Notes under the pieces: model-generated | What the model saw: only the letters and a program-made list of their open reading frames with translations | Databases searched by the model: none | What the model was told of the DNA's origin: nothing | Shown: piece after piece, positions 24,399 through 34,456 of the stretch | Layout of the letters: each line of letters opens with the position of its first letter | Position numbering within the stretch: the stretch's first letter is position 1 | Source of the DNA: Candidatus Tenderia electrophaga | GTDB lineage: Bacteria; Pseudomonadota; Gammaproteobacteria; Tenderiales; Tenderiaceae | Direction of reading: 5' to 3' | DNA length: 64,000 nt | Assembly: GCA_001447805.1 (NCBI GenBank) | Contig: CP013099.1 | Location: 1,302,001-1,366,000 of the forward strand | Program-made: the position numbers and the translations under genes

Positions 24399-24710
24399 TT
24401 AGTCGTCGCCCTTCTCGTGTTCGATGCGGCTCAGCGTGTCACCGTCGAAGTAGAGAATCAGATGTTTGTAGGCGACGCGCTCGCCATCCTGCCTCAGGCT
24501 GTAAATATAGTCCCAGCGCTCTGGGTGAAACGGATCGTTGAGCTGCGGCGACCCCATTAGAAACCGCACCTGGCGGGTGCTCATGCCGGGCTTGAGCTGG
24601 GCCAGCATTTCATCGGTAATGATGTTGCCTTGCTGAATTTCCAGCTGGTGCGGACTGCAACCCAAAACAAAGGTTGCGCAAAACATGATAGAAATGAGAA
24701 GCTTTTGCAT
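24399..24710 (-). CDS. bamE: Outer-membrane assembly lipoprotein BamE
   Basis: 103 residues. A short signal peptide ends in the lipobox FVLGC, so the mature lipoprotein begins at Cys18. The BamE (SmpA/OmlA) fold is seen in GNIITDEMLAQLKPGMSTRQ, VRFLMGSPQLNDPFHPERWD and YIYSLRQDG. It is part of the BAM complex that inserts beta-barrel proteins in the outer membrane. Divergently arranged with fur, the common order in gammaproteobacteria, and convergent with rnfH (12-base gap). Confidence 0.95.
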   Translation of the reverse strand: MQKLLISIMFCATFVLGCSPHQLEIQQGNIITDEMLAQLKPGMSTRQVRFLMGSPQLNDPFHPERWDYIYSLRQDGERVAYKHLILYFDGDTLSRIEHEKGDD

Positions 24711-24887
24711 TGCTAAAATAATTATCTATTATTGAGGTTTCCGGGACGCCGCCACTATTTGGGGCGGAAATACGGGCGGCCTGATGCGGCAAGCAGGGCT
24801 TGCCCACAGCAACCGTTCGGCAGCCGGAAGCTTACACCAATCCCGGCCGTACTGTCATGGTGGCCGATTGTGGAGGAGTTGAACTTG

Positions 24888-25316
24888 GTGCAGACACAAG
24901 AATTAAAAAAGGCGGGGCTGAAGGCGACCGTGCCCCGGCTCAAGATTCTGGAAATCCTGGAGGCGCACAAGGATCAACACATGCGCGCCGAGGATGTCTA
25001 CAAGGCCCTGCTGGACAGTAACGAAGACATCGGCCTGGCCACCGTCTACCGGGTATTGACCCAGTTCGAAGCCGCCGGCCTGGTGGAGCGTCATCACTTC
25101 GAGGGCGGCCATTCGGTGTTCGAGCTGGACCAGGGCGAGCATCACGATCATATGCTGTGCATCTCCTGCGGCCGGGTGGATGAGTTTGTCGATGACACCA
25201 TCGAGGAGCGCCAAAAGGCGATCGCCAAGAAGGCCGGCTACAAGATCACCAATCACAGCCTGCATATCTATGGCGTGTGTCCCGAGTGCCAGAAGAAGGA
25301 AGCCGAGGGTAACTAG
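24888..25316 (+). CDS. fur: Ferric uptake regulator
   Basis: 142 residues. The start is taken as GTG 24888, nine bases after the strong site GGAGGAG (24872-24878); TTG 24885 is an alternative. The N-terminal winged helix (KATVPRLKILEIL, AEDVYKALL, IGLATVYRVLTQFEAAGLV) and the metal-binding part (HHFEGGHSVFELD, GEHHDHMLCISCGRVDEF, and C-terminal GVCPEC) are all present, giving the usual Zn and Fe sites. It represses iron uptake genes when Fe2+ is plentiful. The 24711-24740 gap to bamE is AT-rich with an AATAAT/ATTATT inverted repeat that could include a Fur site, but the match is weak. Its TAG stop lies within the left arm of the repeat at 25313. Confidence 0.96.
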   Translation: MQTQELKKAGLKATVPRLKILEILEAHKDQHMRAEDVYKALLDSNEDIGLATVYRVLTQFEAAGLVERHHFEGGHSVFELDQGEHHDHMLCISCGRVDEFVDDTIEERQKAIAKKAGYKITNHSLHIYGVCPECQKKEAEGN

Positions 25317-25496
25317 CCCGCATTTCTCACCACTGTTCGTTGCGAGAGCGCCAAGGCGCTGATTTGACGGGGTGCTCGGAGCGGAAGACGGTGCAGGCGT
25401 AGTCGACACTACGTCAAGCTGGCTGGAGTGAGAACGCCCCGTCAAATCAGATGGGTTGGCGTTCGCAGTAGGAGAGTGGTGAGAAATGCGGGCTAG
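25313..25496. repeat. 184-bp palindromic element (MITE-like) after fur
   Basis: The arms 25313-25334 and 25475-25496 are a perfect 22-bp inverted repeat beginning CTAGCCCGC. Nested inside is a second perfect 14-bp pair (CTGATTTGACGGGG at 25359-25372 and its complement at 25437-25450), and a third imperfect pair between them, so the whole element can fold into one long hairpin. No coding frame. The outer arm shares its end (TAGCCCG...TTTCTCACC) with the element after dnaJ. The fur stop codon (25314-25316) is inside the left arm. Confidence 0.8.
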
Positions 25497-25567
25497 CCTG
25501 CATTCCCCGCCGGCCTAGTCTTCGCGGCCGATTCAGTCCCCCCAACCAGCCACGCAGGCATCAGGCG

Positions 25568-27244
25568 TCATGCCGTGGCGGCACGGTTGATCATTTCCTC
25601 GGCATGGGCGCGGGTCTGATGGGTGATCTCCACCCCACCCAGCATGCGCGCGATTTCGTCCTGGCGCGCCCGCTCGTCAAGCCGTGCGATGCCGGTGCGG
25701 GTGCTGCCCTTGTCGATCTGCTTGCTGACCTGAAAGTGATGATGGCCGAGCGCCGCCACCTGCGGCAGGTGGGTGACGCACAGCACCTGGTGGCTCTTGC
25801 CCAGGGTGCGCAGCTGGCGGCCGACGGTTTCCGCCACGGCGCCGCCGATGCCGGTGTCCACCTCGTCGAAGATCAGGGTGGGGATGCGTTGGCTGTTGCT
25901 GAGCAATACCTGGATGGCCAGGGCGATGCGCGACAGCTCGCCGCCCGAGGCGACTTTCGCCAGCGCCTTGGCCGGCTGGCCGGGATTGGCGCTGACTTCG
26001 AAGCAGACCGTCTCCAGGCCGTGGCGATGCGGCGTGGTGGTGTCGCGCGGCGTCAGGGCGATGCTGAATTTGCCCGCCGGCATGCCCAGCGCCTGAATGA
26101 TGGTCGTGGCCTGTTTGGCCAGCTTGGCGGCCGCCTTGCGGCGCTTCTGGCCCAGTTGGGCAGCGCTGTCGCTATAGTCGCGGCGTAACTGTTCGATTTC
26201 GCGTTCCAAGGTTTCCAGTTCGATGTCCACATTTTCCAGCTGCTGCAGTTCGGCGCTGAATTGGCTCAGCAGTTCGGGCAGGGCCTCGGGGTCGACATGG
26301 TGTTTGCGGGCCAGGTCGTGGATGCTGCCCAGGCGCTGCTCCACCCAGGTCAGGCGCTCCGGGTCCAGCTCCAGGCGGTCGACGTAGTGGCGCAGTTCGC
26401 CGCAGCCTTCCTGAATCTGGATGGCGGCCTCGCTGAGCAGGTCGCACACCGCTGCCAATTGCGGATCGAGCCGGCGCAGCGCCTCCAGTTCGGCGAGGTG
26501 CTGGTTGATCAGCTGCAGGGCATTGCCTTCGTCGCGCTCGTAGAGGGCCTCCAGGGCCGCGCCGCATTGCTCCAGTAGTTTGCCGCCGTTAGCCAGGCGG
26601 CGTTGTTCTTCATCGAGTTGTTCCAGTTCACCCTCATCCAGGTCGAGGGCCTCCAGTTCCTTTACGTGATAGCGCAGCAGTTCCAGGCGGGCGTCTTTTG
26701 CGCGTGCGTTGTCGCGCAGCGCCTCCAGCTTTTCGCTGGCCTCTTGCCAGCGCCGCTGCAGTGTGCGGACCTGCTCCACCAGCGCCTTGTGATCCGCGTA
26801 ATCGTCCAGTAGCAGGCGTTGGACGCCGGGTTTGAGCAGGGATTGGTGCTGATGCTGGCCGTGGATATCCACCAGCATTTCGCCCAACTCCTTCATCAGT
26901 TGCAGCGGGGCCGGGCTGCCGTTGATATAGCCGCGTGAACGGCCTGCGGCGGAAATGACCCGGCGCAGCACGCATTCTTCGCTGGCGTCCAGGTCATGGC
27001 GGGCGAGCCAATCGCGCACCGTGCTGAGATGGGCGAGGTCGAAATAGGCGCAGATTTCGGCGCGCTCGGCGCCGTGGCGAACCACGTCACTCTCGGCGCG
27101 GTCGCCCAGCACCAGGCCCAGGGCGTCCACCAGGATGGATTTGCCGGCCCCGGTTTCGCCGGTCATGACGCTCATGCCCGACTCCAACTCGAGTTCGAGT
27201 TGGTCGATAATGGCGAAGTTGCGGATATAGATCTGGGTCAGCAT
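25568..27244 (-). CDS. recN: DNA repair protein RecN
   Basis: 558 residues, an SMC-like ATPase. N-terminal half-ATPase with Walker A GETGAGKS near residue 30, long coiled coils (about 155-350), and the C-terminal half with the ABC signature ASGGELSRIALA, Walker B TLIFDEVDTGIGG and the D-loop/H-loop CVTHLPQVAA. It acts in repair of double-strand breaks. Usual RecN length. It follows nadK by 12 bases on the same strand, the common gammaproteobacterial arrangement, so the two form an operon. ATG at 27242-27244. Confidence 0.97.
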   Translation of the reverse strand: MLTQIYIRNFAIIDQLELELESGMSVMTGETGAGKSILVDALGLVLGDRAESDVVRHGAERAEICAYFDLAHLSTVRDWLARHDLDASEECVLRRVISAAGRSRGYINGSPAPLQLMKELGEMLVDIHGQHQHQSLLKPGVQRLLLDDYADHKALVEQVRTLQRRWQEASEKLEALRDNARAKDARLELLRYHVKELEALDLDEGELEQLDEEQRRLANGGKLLEQCGAALEALYERDEGNALQLINQHLAELEALRRLDPQLAAVCDLLSEAAIQIQEGCGELRHYVDRLELDPERLTWVEQRLGSIHDLARKHHVDPEALPELLSQFSAELQQLENVDIELETLEREIEQLRRDYSDSAAQLGQKRRKAAAKLAKQATTIIQALGMPAGKFSIALTPRDTTTPHRHGLETVCFEVSANPGQPAKALAKVASGGELSRIALAIQVLLSNSQRIPTLIFDEVDTGIGGAVAETVGRQLRTLGKSHQVLCVTHLPQVAALGHHHFQVSKQIDKGSTRTGIARLDERARQDEIARMLGGVEITHQTRAHAEEMINRAATA

Positions 27245-27256
27245 CGCGACGCTGTG

Positions 27257-28126
27257 TCAGCCCCAGTTCAACTTGGCGCGCAGCAATTGAAAATGATCGT
27301 GGCCGGCCGGATGAATCAGGCGAATCGGCGCGTCTTTTCTGCGGATTACGATGCGGTCGTCATCGTTGACCTCGAAGTTGTCCTGGCCGTCCAGGGTGAT
27401 GCGCACATGGGGCTGGCTGCCGGTGTTCACAATCAGTTCCACCACGCTGCCGCCGTCGATCACCAGCGGCCGGTTACTGAGAGTATGGGGGCAGATGGGC
27501 ACCAGGGCGATGGCGTTCATGCTGGGATGCAGGATCGGGCCGCCACCGGACAGGGCATACGCGGTTGAGCCGGTGGGGGTAGACACAATGATGCCGTCGG
27601 AGCGCTGGCAGTTGACCAGCTGGCCGTCGACGCGGGTCTCGAACTCGATCATGCGCACTGAGTTCCATTTGTGCAGCACCGCATCGTTGAAGGCATAGCC
27701 CTCGATAACGCAGGCGCCGGCGCGTTCCACGTGGGTGGTGAGCAGAAAACGCCGTTCCTCGAAATAGTGGCCGTCCAGGATCTCGCCCAGCTTCTCGATC
27801 ATCTCGTCGGGCAGGATGTCGGCCAGAAAACCCAGGCGGCCCAGGTTGACGCCCACCAGCGGGATGTCGGCGTCCGCCAGGGCCCGGGCGGAATGAAGAA
27901 TGGTGCCATCGCCGCCGACGACAACGGCCAGATCGCAACGCCGGCCCAGGCGAGCCAGGTCGACCGTATCCAGTTCGGAGGGCGGCAGGGTCTTGGCGGC
28001 GCTTTCATCCAGCACCACGTTACAGCCCCGTTCGAGCAGAAAGTTGATCAGGGTGGTGACGCTGGCGCCGACGCTCAGGTCGCTGAACTTACTGATAATT
28101 CCGATGGTTTTAAATTCTGCCTTCAT
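27257..28126 (-). CDS. nadK: NAD kinase
   Basis: 289 residues. The diagnostic GGDGTILHSAR motif and the NE/D-type motif FNDAVLHK, plus SDGIIVSTPTGSTAYALSGGGP, are clear. It phosphorylates NAD to NADP using ATP. I take the ATG at 28126; the frame is open three codons further to a TTG without merit. It is divergent from hrcA, and is followed by recN after 12 bases. Confidence 0.96.
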   Translation of the reverse strand: MKAEFKTIGIISKFSDLSVGASVTTLINFLLERGCNVVLDESAAKTLPPSELDTVDLARLGRRCDLAVVVGGDGTILHSARALADADIPLVGVNLGRLGFLADILPDEMIEKLGEILDGHYFEERRFLLTTHVERAGACVIEGYAFNDAVLHKWNSVRMIEFETRVDGQLVNCQRSDGIIVSTPTGSTAYALSGGGPILHPSMNAIALVPICPHTLSNRPLVIDGGSVVELIVNTGSQPHVRITLDGQDNFEVNDDDRIVIRRKDAPIRLIHPAGHDHFQLLRAKLNWG

Positions 28127-28186
28127 AACCCCCAACTCTATGATAACCGGGCTGGATTTTCCATCTTCTTTTTATATAGGCTCGGC

Positions 28187-28215
28187 TTGACACTCTCCAG
28201 GGCAGTTGATAGGTT
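28187..28215 (+). promoter_or_regulatory. Possible hrcA promoter
   Basis: A perfect -35 box TTGACA (28187-28192) is followed after 17 bases by TAGGTT, a poor -10. Closer to the gene, CTTGAAA near 28262 resembles a sigma32 -35 but has no CCCCAT partner at the right distance. No CIRCE (TTAGCACTC and its inverted partner) is seen. Weak call. Confidence 0.25.
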
Positions 28216-28300
28216 TTTTGCAGGCTTGGCGTGTGGCGACCGCTTTCTGTCAAGCGCGATCCCTTGAAAGCGAATCTCAGCCCGGAAGAAGCGTTTCAAC

Positions 28301-29347
28301 ATGGCGATAGAAGGTCTCAATGAGCGTTCCCAGCACCTGCTTCGCACGCTGATCGAGACCTATATCCAGCAGGGTCAGCCGGTGGGTTCGCGCAGCCTGG
28401 CGCATGACTCAGGACTCGACATCAGTGCGGCCACGGTGCGCAATGTGATGGCTGACCTGGAAGCACTGGGCCTGATCGTCTCGCCCCATACCTCCGCCGG
28501 TCGCATTCCCACCGCCAAGGGCTATCGTCTGTTCGTTGACAGCCTGCTCCAGGTCAAACCGCTGCAGTCCGCCGAGGTGAAACGTATCGAGCACGAGTTG
28601 CAGGGCGCGTCGCTGCACAATACCGAGATGTTGATCAGCCGCGCCTCTGGCCTGCTGTCCGATGTCACCCGCCTGGCCGGGGTGGTGATGGTGCCCAACC
28701 AGGGCGGCATGTCGCTGCAGCACATCGAGTTTATGCCCTTGTCGGGCAAGCGGGTGCTGGCCATCCTGGTGATCAGCTCCACCGATGTGCGCAATGTGAT
28801 CATCGATGCCGGGCGCGACTATGCCAAGTCCGAGCTGGAGCAGATCGCCAACTACCTGAATGCCGCCTTCGCCGGCAAGGGGTTGCGCGCGGTGCGCGAG
28901 ACCCTGCTCAGGGAAATGCGCGAAACCAAGGCCGACATGGACGCGGTGATGCAGTCGGCCATCGAGATGGCGGACAAGGTGTTTTCCGGCTCCGAAGGCG
29001 GGGACGGCGATTACGTCATGGCCGGGCAGACCAATCTGATGGAAGTTTCCGAGCTGTCTCAGGTGGAGCGGTTGCGCCGGTTGTTCGAGGCCTTCAATGA
29101 AAAACGCGACATACTTTATCTGCTCGACAACTCGATGCAGGCCAAGGGCGTCAAGATCTTCATCGGCGAGGAATCCGGCTACCAGGTGCTGGACGAGTGC
29201 AGCGTGGTGACCGCCCCCTATGAGGTCGACGGCCAGTGCCTCGGCGTGCTCGGCGTCATCGGCCCCACACGCATGGCCTATGAGCGTGTCATTCCTATCG
29301 TGGACGTGACCGCAAAATTGTTGGGTTATGCCTTGAATCGGCGCTAA
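28301..29347 (+). CDS. hrcA: Heat-inducible transcription repressor HrcA
   Basis: 348 residues. N-terminal winged helix (LNERSQHLLRTLIETYIQQG, then VGSRSLAHDSGLDISAATVR and MADLEALGLIVSPHTSAGRI), GAF-like dimer domain, and the C-terminal GEESGYQVLDECSVVTAPYE. HrcA represses chaperone genes through the CIRCE element and needs GroEL to fold. It heads the hrcA-grpE-dnaK-dnaJ cluster. Its final codons contain the -35 of the grpE promoter. Confidence 0.96.
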   Translation: MAIEGLNERSQHLLRTLIETYIQQGQPVGSRSLAHDSGLDISAATVRNVMADLEALGLIVSPHTSAGRIPTAKGYRLFVDSLLQVKPLQSAEVKRIEHELQGASLHNTEMLISRASGLLSDVTRLAGVVMVPNQGGMSLQHIEFMPLSGKRVLAILVISSTDVRNVIIDAGRDYAKSELEQIANYLNAAFAGKGLRAVRETLLREMRETKADMDAVMQSAIEMADKVFSGSEGGDGDYVMAGQTNLMEVSELSQVERLRRLFEAFNEKRDILYLLDNSMQAKGVKIFIGEESGYQVLDECSVVTAPYEVDGQCLGVLGVIGPTRMAYERVIPIVDVTAKLLGYALNRR

Positions 29348-29357
29348 GCACCCCCAT
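29332..29357 (+). promoter_or_regulatory. Sigma32 (RpoH)-type promoter of grpE
   Basis: CTTGAA (29332-29337), 14 bases, CCCCAT (29352-29357), followed by AT. This matches the heat-shock consensus exactly at both boxes. It straddles the hrcA stop codon, about 80 bases upstream of grpE. Confidence 0.75.
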
Positions 29358-29438
29358 ATCCCATAGTCAGTTTTGGACTAAGTGTTATCATGGCCGCCGC
29401 TATGACGGGGTTCAGTTTGGAGGAAAAGGCCGAAAGTC

Positions 29439-30107
29439 ATGACTAAAAAGCATCAGGAAAACAACCAAGCAGAGGCACACGAGCAGCCTGAAGCCGAGGT
29501 TTTGCCGCCGCAGGAGGCGCAGACCGAGGCCCCGCCCGAGGGCGAGCAGGCGGCCCAGGAAGCAGCCGCCAGCGAGGCGCTGACGCAGCAGTTGCAGGAG
29601 GCCCAGCTCAAGGCGACGGAACACTGGGAACATGTGCTGCGCCTGCAGGCCGAGCTTGAGAATGTCCGCCGCCGCGCCGAGCGCGATGTGCAGGGCGCCC
29701 ACAAATACGCGCTGGAAAAATTCGTCAACGAGCTGCTGCCGGTCAAGGACAGCCTGGAGCTGGGCGAGGCCGCGGCCCAGGTGGAAGAGACCGATCTGAA
29801 CAAGGTGCGCGAGGGCATCGAGCTGACCTTGAAGATGATGGGCGATGTGATGGGCAAATTCGGCGTCACCGAAATCAATCCGGCGGGTCAGCCTTTCAAT
29901 CCCGACCTGCACCAGGCCATGTCCATGCAAGATGTGCCGGACGCCAAGCCCAACACCGTAGTGACCGTCTACCAGAAGGGTTACCAGCTCAACGATCGCC
30001 TGGTGCGCCCCGCCATGGTGGTGGTGGCGAGCTCCAATTCCGGTTCGGACACGCCGCCCGGCGGCGGCAACGGCAACAACGGCAACAACATCGACGAAAT
30101 GGCTTGA
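29439..30107 (+). CDS. grpE: Nucleotide exchange factor GrpE
   Basis: 222 residues. An acidic, Gln/Glu-rich N-terminus (about 1-50) leads into the long dimer helix (HWEHVLRLQAELENVRRRAE) and the beta domain with FGVTEINPAGQPFNPDLHQAMS and GYQLNDRLVRPAMVVV. It speeds ADP release from DnaK and acts as the thermosensor of the system. The Gly/Asn-rich tail (GGGNGNNGNN) is longer than in E. coli. ATG at 29439 after a purine-rich leader. The promoter is at 29332. Confidence 0.96.
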   Translation: MTKKHQENNQAEAHEQPEAEVLPPQEAQTEAPPEGEQAAQEAAASEALTQQLQEAQLKATEHWEHVLRLQAELENVRRRAERDVQGAHKYALEKFVNELLPVKDSLELGEAAAQVEETDLNKVREGIELTLKMMGDVMGKFGVTEINPAGQPFNPDLHQAMSMQDVPDAKPNTVVTVYQKGYQLNDRLVRPAMVVVASSNSGSDTPPGGGNGNNGNNIDEMA

Positions 30108-30129
30108 ATTCCCGCGGCGCTGTCCCCAT
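30103..30129 (+). promoter_or_regulatory. Sigma32 (RpoH)-type promoter of dnaK
   Basis: CTTGAA (30103-30108), 15 bases, CCCCAT (30124-30129) followed by AT: a second perfect pair of heat-shock boxes, this time overlapping the grpE stop codon and 69 bases upstream of dnaK. Confidence 0.75.
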
Positions 30130-30197
30130 ATGAGGGATAAGCAGCTGATACAGCCAAGAAAATTTGCACTACGAGATTAACAACGGAGATTTTTTCA

Positions 30198-32129
30198 ATG
30201 GGTAAAATCATCGGTATAGACCTAGGTACCACTAATTCATGTGTGGCCATCATGGAAGGCGGCAAGCCGCGCGTCATTGAAAACAGTGAAGGCGGTCGCA
30301 CCACCCCGTCCATCGTCGCCTATGCCGACGACGGTGAGGTGCTGGTGGGGCAGTCGGCCAAGCGCCAGGCGGTCACCAATCCGCAGAATACCCTGTTCGC
30401 CATCAAACGCCTGATCGGCCGCAAGTTCAAGGACGCCGAGGTGCAGAAGGACATCAAGATGGTGCCCTACAAGATCATCGCGGCGGACAACGGCGACGCC
30501 TGGGTCGAAGTCAACGGCAAAAAGATGGCAGCGCAGGAAATTTCCGCGCGCATTCTTATGAAGATGAAGAAGACCGCCGAAGACTATCTGGGCGAGCCGG
30601 TCACCGAAGCGGTGATCACCGTGCCGGCCTACTTCAACGACTCACAGCGCCAGGCCACCAAGGATGCCGGCAAGATCGCCGGGCTGGAGGTCAAGCGCAT
30701 TATCAATGAGCCCACCGCCGCGGCCCTGGCCTACGGCATGGACAAGAAGGGCGGCGATCGCAAGATTGCGGTCTACGACTTGGGCGGTGGTACCTTTGAT
30801 ATCTCCATTATCGAGATCGCCGAGATCGAAGGCGAGCATCAGATCGAGGTGTTGTCCACCAACGGTGACACCTTCCTGGGTGGTGAGGATTTCGACCTGC
30901 GCCTGATTGATTATCTGGCCGACGAATTCAAGAAAGAGAACGGCATTGATCTGCACAATGATCCGCTGGCCCTGCAACGCCTCAAAGAGGCCGCTGAGAA
31001 GGCCAAGATCGAGCTGTCCTCGGCGCAGCAGACCGATGTCAATCTGCCCTATATCACCGCCGATGCCTCCGGGCCCAAGCATCTCAACATCAAGGTGACC
31101 CGCGCCAAGCTGGAGTCGCTGGTGGATGAGCTGGTGACGCGCACCATCGGACCCTGCCGCACCGCCCTCAAGGACGCCGGTCTGTCGGCTTCCGACGTGG
31201 ACGAGGTCATCCTGGTAGGTGGCCAGACCCGCATGCCCAAGGTGCAGGACGCGGTGAAGGAATTCTTCGGCAAGGAGGCACGTAAGGACGTCAATCCCGA
31301 CGAGGCCGTGGCCGTGGGCGCAGCGATCCAAGGCGGTGTCCTGGGCGGCGACGTCAAGGACGTGCTGCTGCTGGACGTTACCCCGCTGAGCCTGGGTATC
31401 GAGACCCTGGGCGGCGTCATGACCAAGCTGATCGACAAGAACACCACCATCCCGACCAAGGCATCGCAGGTGTTTTCCACCGCCGACGACAACCAGAACG
31501 CGGTGACCGTGCACGTGTTGCAGGGGGAGCGCGAGCAGGCCACGGCCAATAAATCCCTGGGCCGTTTCGACCTGGCCGATATCCCGCCGGCGCCGCGCGG
31601 CGTGCCCCAGATCGAGGTCACCTTCGACATCGACGCCAACGGTATCCTCAATGTCTCGGCCAAGGACAAGGCCACCGGCAAGGAGCAGTCCATCGTCATC
31701 AAGGCCTCTAGCGGTCTGAATGACGAGGAGATCGAAAAGATGGTCAAGGACGCCGAGGCCCACGCTGAGGAGGATAAGAAGTTCCATGAACTGGTGGCGG
31801 CGCGCAACGCGGCGGACAACATGATTCACGCGACCACCAAGTCCATGGAAGAGCTGGGTGACCAGGTCGAGGCCGACGAAAAGTCGCGTATCGAAACTGC
31901 CATCGAGGCCTTGCAGACCGCCATGAAGGGTGAGGACAAGGACGAGATCGAGGCCAAGACCAAGGACCTGGCTGAGGCCTCCGGCAAGCTGGCCGAGCGC
32001 GTTTATGCCCAGAAGGGCGGTGAGCAGGGCGCCGGCGAGGCCCAAGCCGAGGCCGAGAGTGGCGGTTCGTCATCCAAGGAGGATGTGGTGGATGCCGAGT
32101 TCGAGGAAGTCAACGACGACAAGAAGTAG
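30198..32129 (+). CDS. dnaK: Chaperone DnaK (Hsp70)
   Basis: 643 residues. The ATPase domain (1-385) has the phosphate loops [17 protein letters not shown] and [13 protein letters not shown] and the [11 protein letters not shown] motif. The linker [18 protein letters not shown], substrate-binding domain and helical lid follow, ending with the conserved [10 protein letters not shown] tail that binds HtpG and other partners. Start ATG 30198 with GGAG upstream. Length is typical. Confidence 0.99.
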   Translation: MGKIIGIDLGTTNSCVAIMEGGKPRVIENSEGGRTTPSIVAYADDGEVLVGQSAKRQAVTNPQNTLFAIKRLIGRKFKDAEVQKDIKMVPYKIIAADNGDAWVEVNGKKMAAQEISARILMKMKKTAEDYLGEPVTEAVITVPAYFNDSQRQATKDAGKIAGLEVKRIINEPTAAALAYGMDKKGGDRKIAVYDLGGGTFDISIIEIAEIEGEHQIEVLSTNGDTFLGGEDFDLRLIDYLADEFKKENGIDLHNDPLALQRLKEAAEKAKIELSSAQQTDVNLPYITADASGPKHLNIKVTRAKLESLVDELVTRTIGPCRTALKDAGLSASDVDEVILVGGQTRMPKVQDAVKEFFGKEARKDVNPDEAVAVGAAIQGGVLGGDVKDVLLLDVTPLSLGIETLGGVMTKLIDKNTTIPTKASQVFSTADDNQNAVTVHVLQGEREQATANKSLGRFDLADIPPAPRGVPQIEVTFDIDANGILNVSAKDKATGKEQSIVIKASSGLNDEEIEKMVKDAEAHAEEDKKFHELVAARNAADNMIHATTKSMEELGDQVEADEKSRIETAIEALQTAMKGEDKDEIEAKTKDLAEASGKLAERVYAQKGGEQGAGEAQAEAESGGSSSKEDVVDAEFEEVNDDKK

Positions 32130-32146
32130 TTTGACTCAGGTGTCCG

Positions 32147-32185
32147 GCGATGACAGGCGCGGCTGCCAGCCGCGCCTGTCATCGC
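32147..32185 (+). other. Perfect 18-bp hairpin between dnaK and dnaJ
   Basis: GCGATGACAGGCGCGGCT (32147-32164), loop GCC, and its exact complement (32168-32185). It begins 18 bases after the dnaK stop. No T-run follows (ACGTTAAAAAG), so it is not a classical terminator. It may stabilise the dnaK end of the mRNA or reduce read-through into dnaJ. A smaller GCCCTC/GAGGGC hairpin lies just before the dnaJ ribosome site. Confidence 0.7.
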
Positions 32186-32248
32186 ACGTTAAAAAGAATG
32201 GAAAAGTTTACGCCCTCGGAGGGCTATAAAACCAGAAGTAGGCGATAA

Positions 32249-33391
32249 ATGGCCAAACGAGATTATTACGAAGTACTAGGGGTGGCGCGCAACGCCAGCG
32301 AGGCGGATGTTAAAAAGGCCTACCGCCGCGCGGCGCAGAAGTACCATCCCGACCGCAATCCCGACGATGCCGACGCCTTGGCGAAATTCAAGGAGGCCAA
32401 GGAGGCCTACGAAATCCTGTCCGATGCCCAGAAGCGTGCCGCCTACGACCAGTTCGGTCATGCCGGGGTGGACGCCTCTATGGGCGGCGCCGGTCCGGGC
32501 GCAGGCGGCTTCGGCGGCGGCAGTTTCAGCGATATTTTCGGCGATGTCTTCGGTGACATCTTCGGCGCTGGCCGCGCCGGTGGCGGCGCCAATGTCTATC
32601 GCGGCGCCGATCTACGCTACAACCTGGAGCTGAGCCTGGAGGAGGCGGTGGCCGGCACCACGGTCAAGATTCGCGTGCCGACCCATGTGACTTGCAAGAC
32701 CTGTCACGGCTCCGGTGCCAAGAAGGGCACCAGCCCGGTGACTTGTACCACCTGCGGCGGACGCGGTCAGGTGCGCATCCAGCAGGGCTTTTTCTCGCTG
32801 CAGCAGACCTGCCCCCAATGCCACGGTAAGGGCAATGTCATCAAGGATCCTTGCGGCACGTGTCACGGCCAAGGCCGGGTCAAGGAGCAGAAGACCCTGT
32901 CGGTGAAGATCCCGGCCGGCGTCGACAGCGGCGATCGTATCCGCTTGGCGGGCGAGGGCGAGGCCGGCGAGAACGGCGGTCCGCCCGGTGATCTCTATGT
33001 CCAGATCAAGGTGCGTCCGCATGCCATTTTTACCCGCGAGGACAGCGACCTGTATTGCGAAGTCCCCATCAGTTTCACCACCGCGGTGCTGGGCGGCGAG
33101 CTGGATGTGCCGACCTTGGAGGGCCGGGTCAAACTGAAGATCCCGCCCGAGACCCAGACCGGCAAGCTGTTTCGTCTGCGCGGCAAGGGGGTTAAATCGG
33201 TGCATGGCGGGGCGGTGGGTGATCTGCTGTGCCGTATCGAGGTGGAGACTCCGGTCAATCTGAACCGCAAGCAAAAAGAGCTGCTGGAAGAATTTGAGCG
33301 CTCCATGGAAGAAGGTAAGGGCAAGCATAGCCCGCGTACCAGCAACTGGTTCGATGGGGTAAAGAAGTTTTTCGAAGACATGAAGTTTTAG
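32249..33391 (+). CDS. dnaJ: Chaperone DnaJ (Hsp40)
   Basis: 380 residues. J domain (1-70) with the HPD motif in KYHPDRNPD, Gly/Phe-rich linker (75-115), the zinc-binding domain with four CxxCxGxG repeats ([32 protein letters not shown]), and the C-terminal peptide-binding domains. It delivers substrates to DnaK and stimulates its ATPase. Its TAG stop is the first codon-sized part of the palindromic element at 33389. Confidence 0.98.
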   Translation: MAKRDYYEVLGVARNASEADVKKAYRRAAQKYHPDRNPDDADALAKFKEAKEAYEILSDAQKRAAYDQFGHAGVDASMGGAGPGAGGFGGGSFSDIFGDVFGDIFGAGRAGGGANVYRGADLRYNLELSLEEAVAGTTVKIRVPTHVTCKTCHGSGAKKGTSPVTCTTCGGRGQVRIQQGFFSLQQTCPQCHGKGNVIKDPCGTCHGQGRVKEQKTLSVKIPAGVDSGDRIRLAGEGEAGENGGPPGDLYVQIKVRPHAIFTREDSDLYCEVPISFTTAVLGGELDVPTLEGRVKLKIPPETQTGKLFRLRGKGVKSVHGGAVGDLLCRIEVETPVNLNRKQKELLEEFERSMEEGKGKHSPRTSNWFDGVKKFFEDMKF

Positions 33392-33518
33392 CCCGCCTTT
33401 CTCACCGGCGGGCCAACGGCTGTGGTATAGGTGATTTAAGCCGATGCAGGACGATCAACAATGTTGATCAACCCGGCGCTGTTCACGCCGCGCCTATGCC
33501 GGTGGGAGATACGGGCTA
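33389..33518. repeat. 130-bp palindromic element after dnaJ
   Basis: The arms 33389-33409 and 33498-33518 are a 21-bp inverted repeat with four mismatches, starting TAGCCCG and ending CGGGCTA. These ends match those of the element after fur (25313-25496), so the two belong to one family. As there, the upstream stop codon (dnaJ TAG, 33389-33391) is the outermost part of the arm. No gene inside. Confidence 0.7.
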
Positions 33519-33519
33519 G

Positions 33520-34365
<846 letters not shown>

Positions 34366-34397
34366 ATTTGAAAACGCCTGAGACGGCGGGCTCCGCG

Positions 34398-34426
34398 TGG
34401 ACAGGCAGAGCCCAATTTAGTAGAAT
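34398..34426 (+). promoter_or_regulatory. Sigma70-type promoter of carAB
   Basis: TGGACA (34398-34403), 17 bases, TAGAAT (34421-34426); each box matches five of six consensus positions. The start would be near 34433, about 78 bases before carA, and upstream of the terminator at 34457. Confidence 0.55.
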
Positions 34427-34456
34427 TTGCGTAATTAAATTTGTCAGACGCAGGGG

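Noticed and set aside
24711-24740. Possible Fur box between bamE and fur
   Set aside because: An AATAAT/ATTATT inverted repeat is present, but the match to the 19-bp Fur consensus is poor and AT-rich promoter DNA would give such a repeat by chance.
28138-28300. Possible CIRCE element upstream of hrcA
   Set aside because: ACACTC occurs after TTGAC, but there is no matching GAGTGCTAA arm nine bases on, and the left arm is also wrong.
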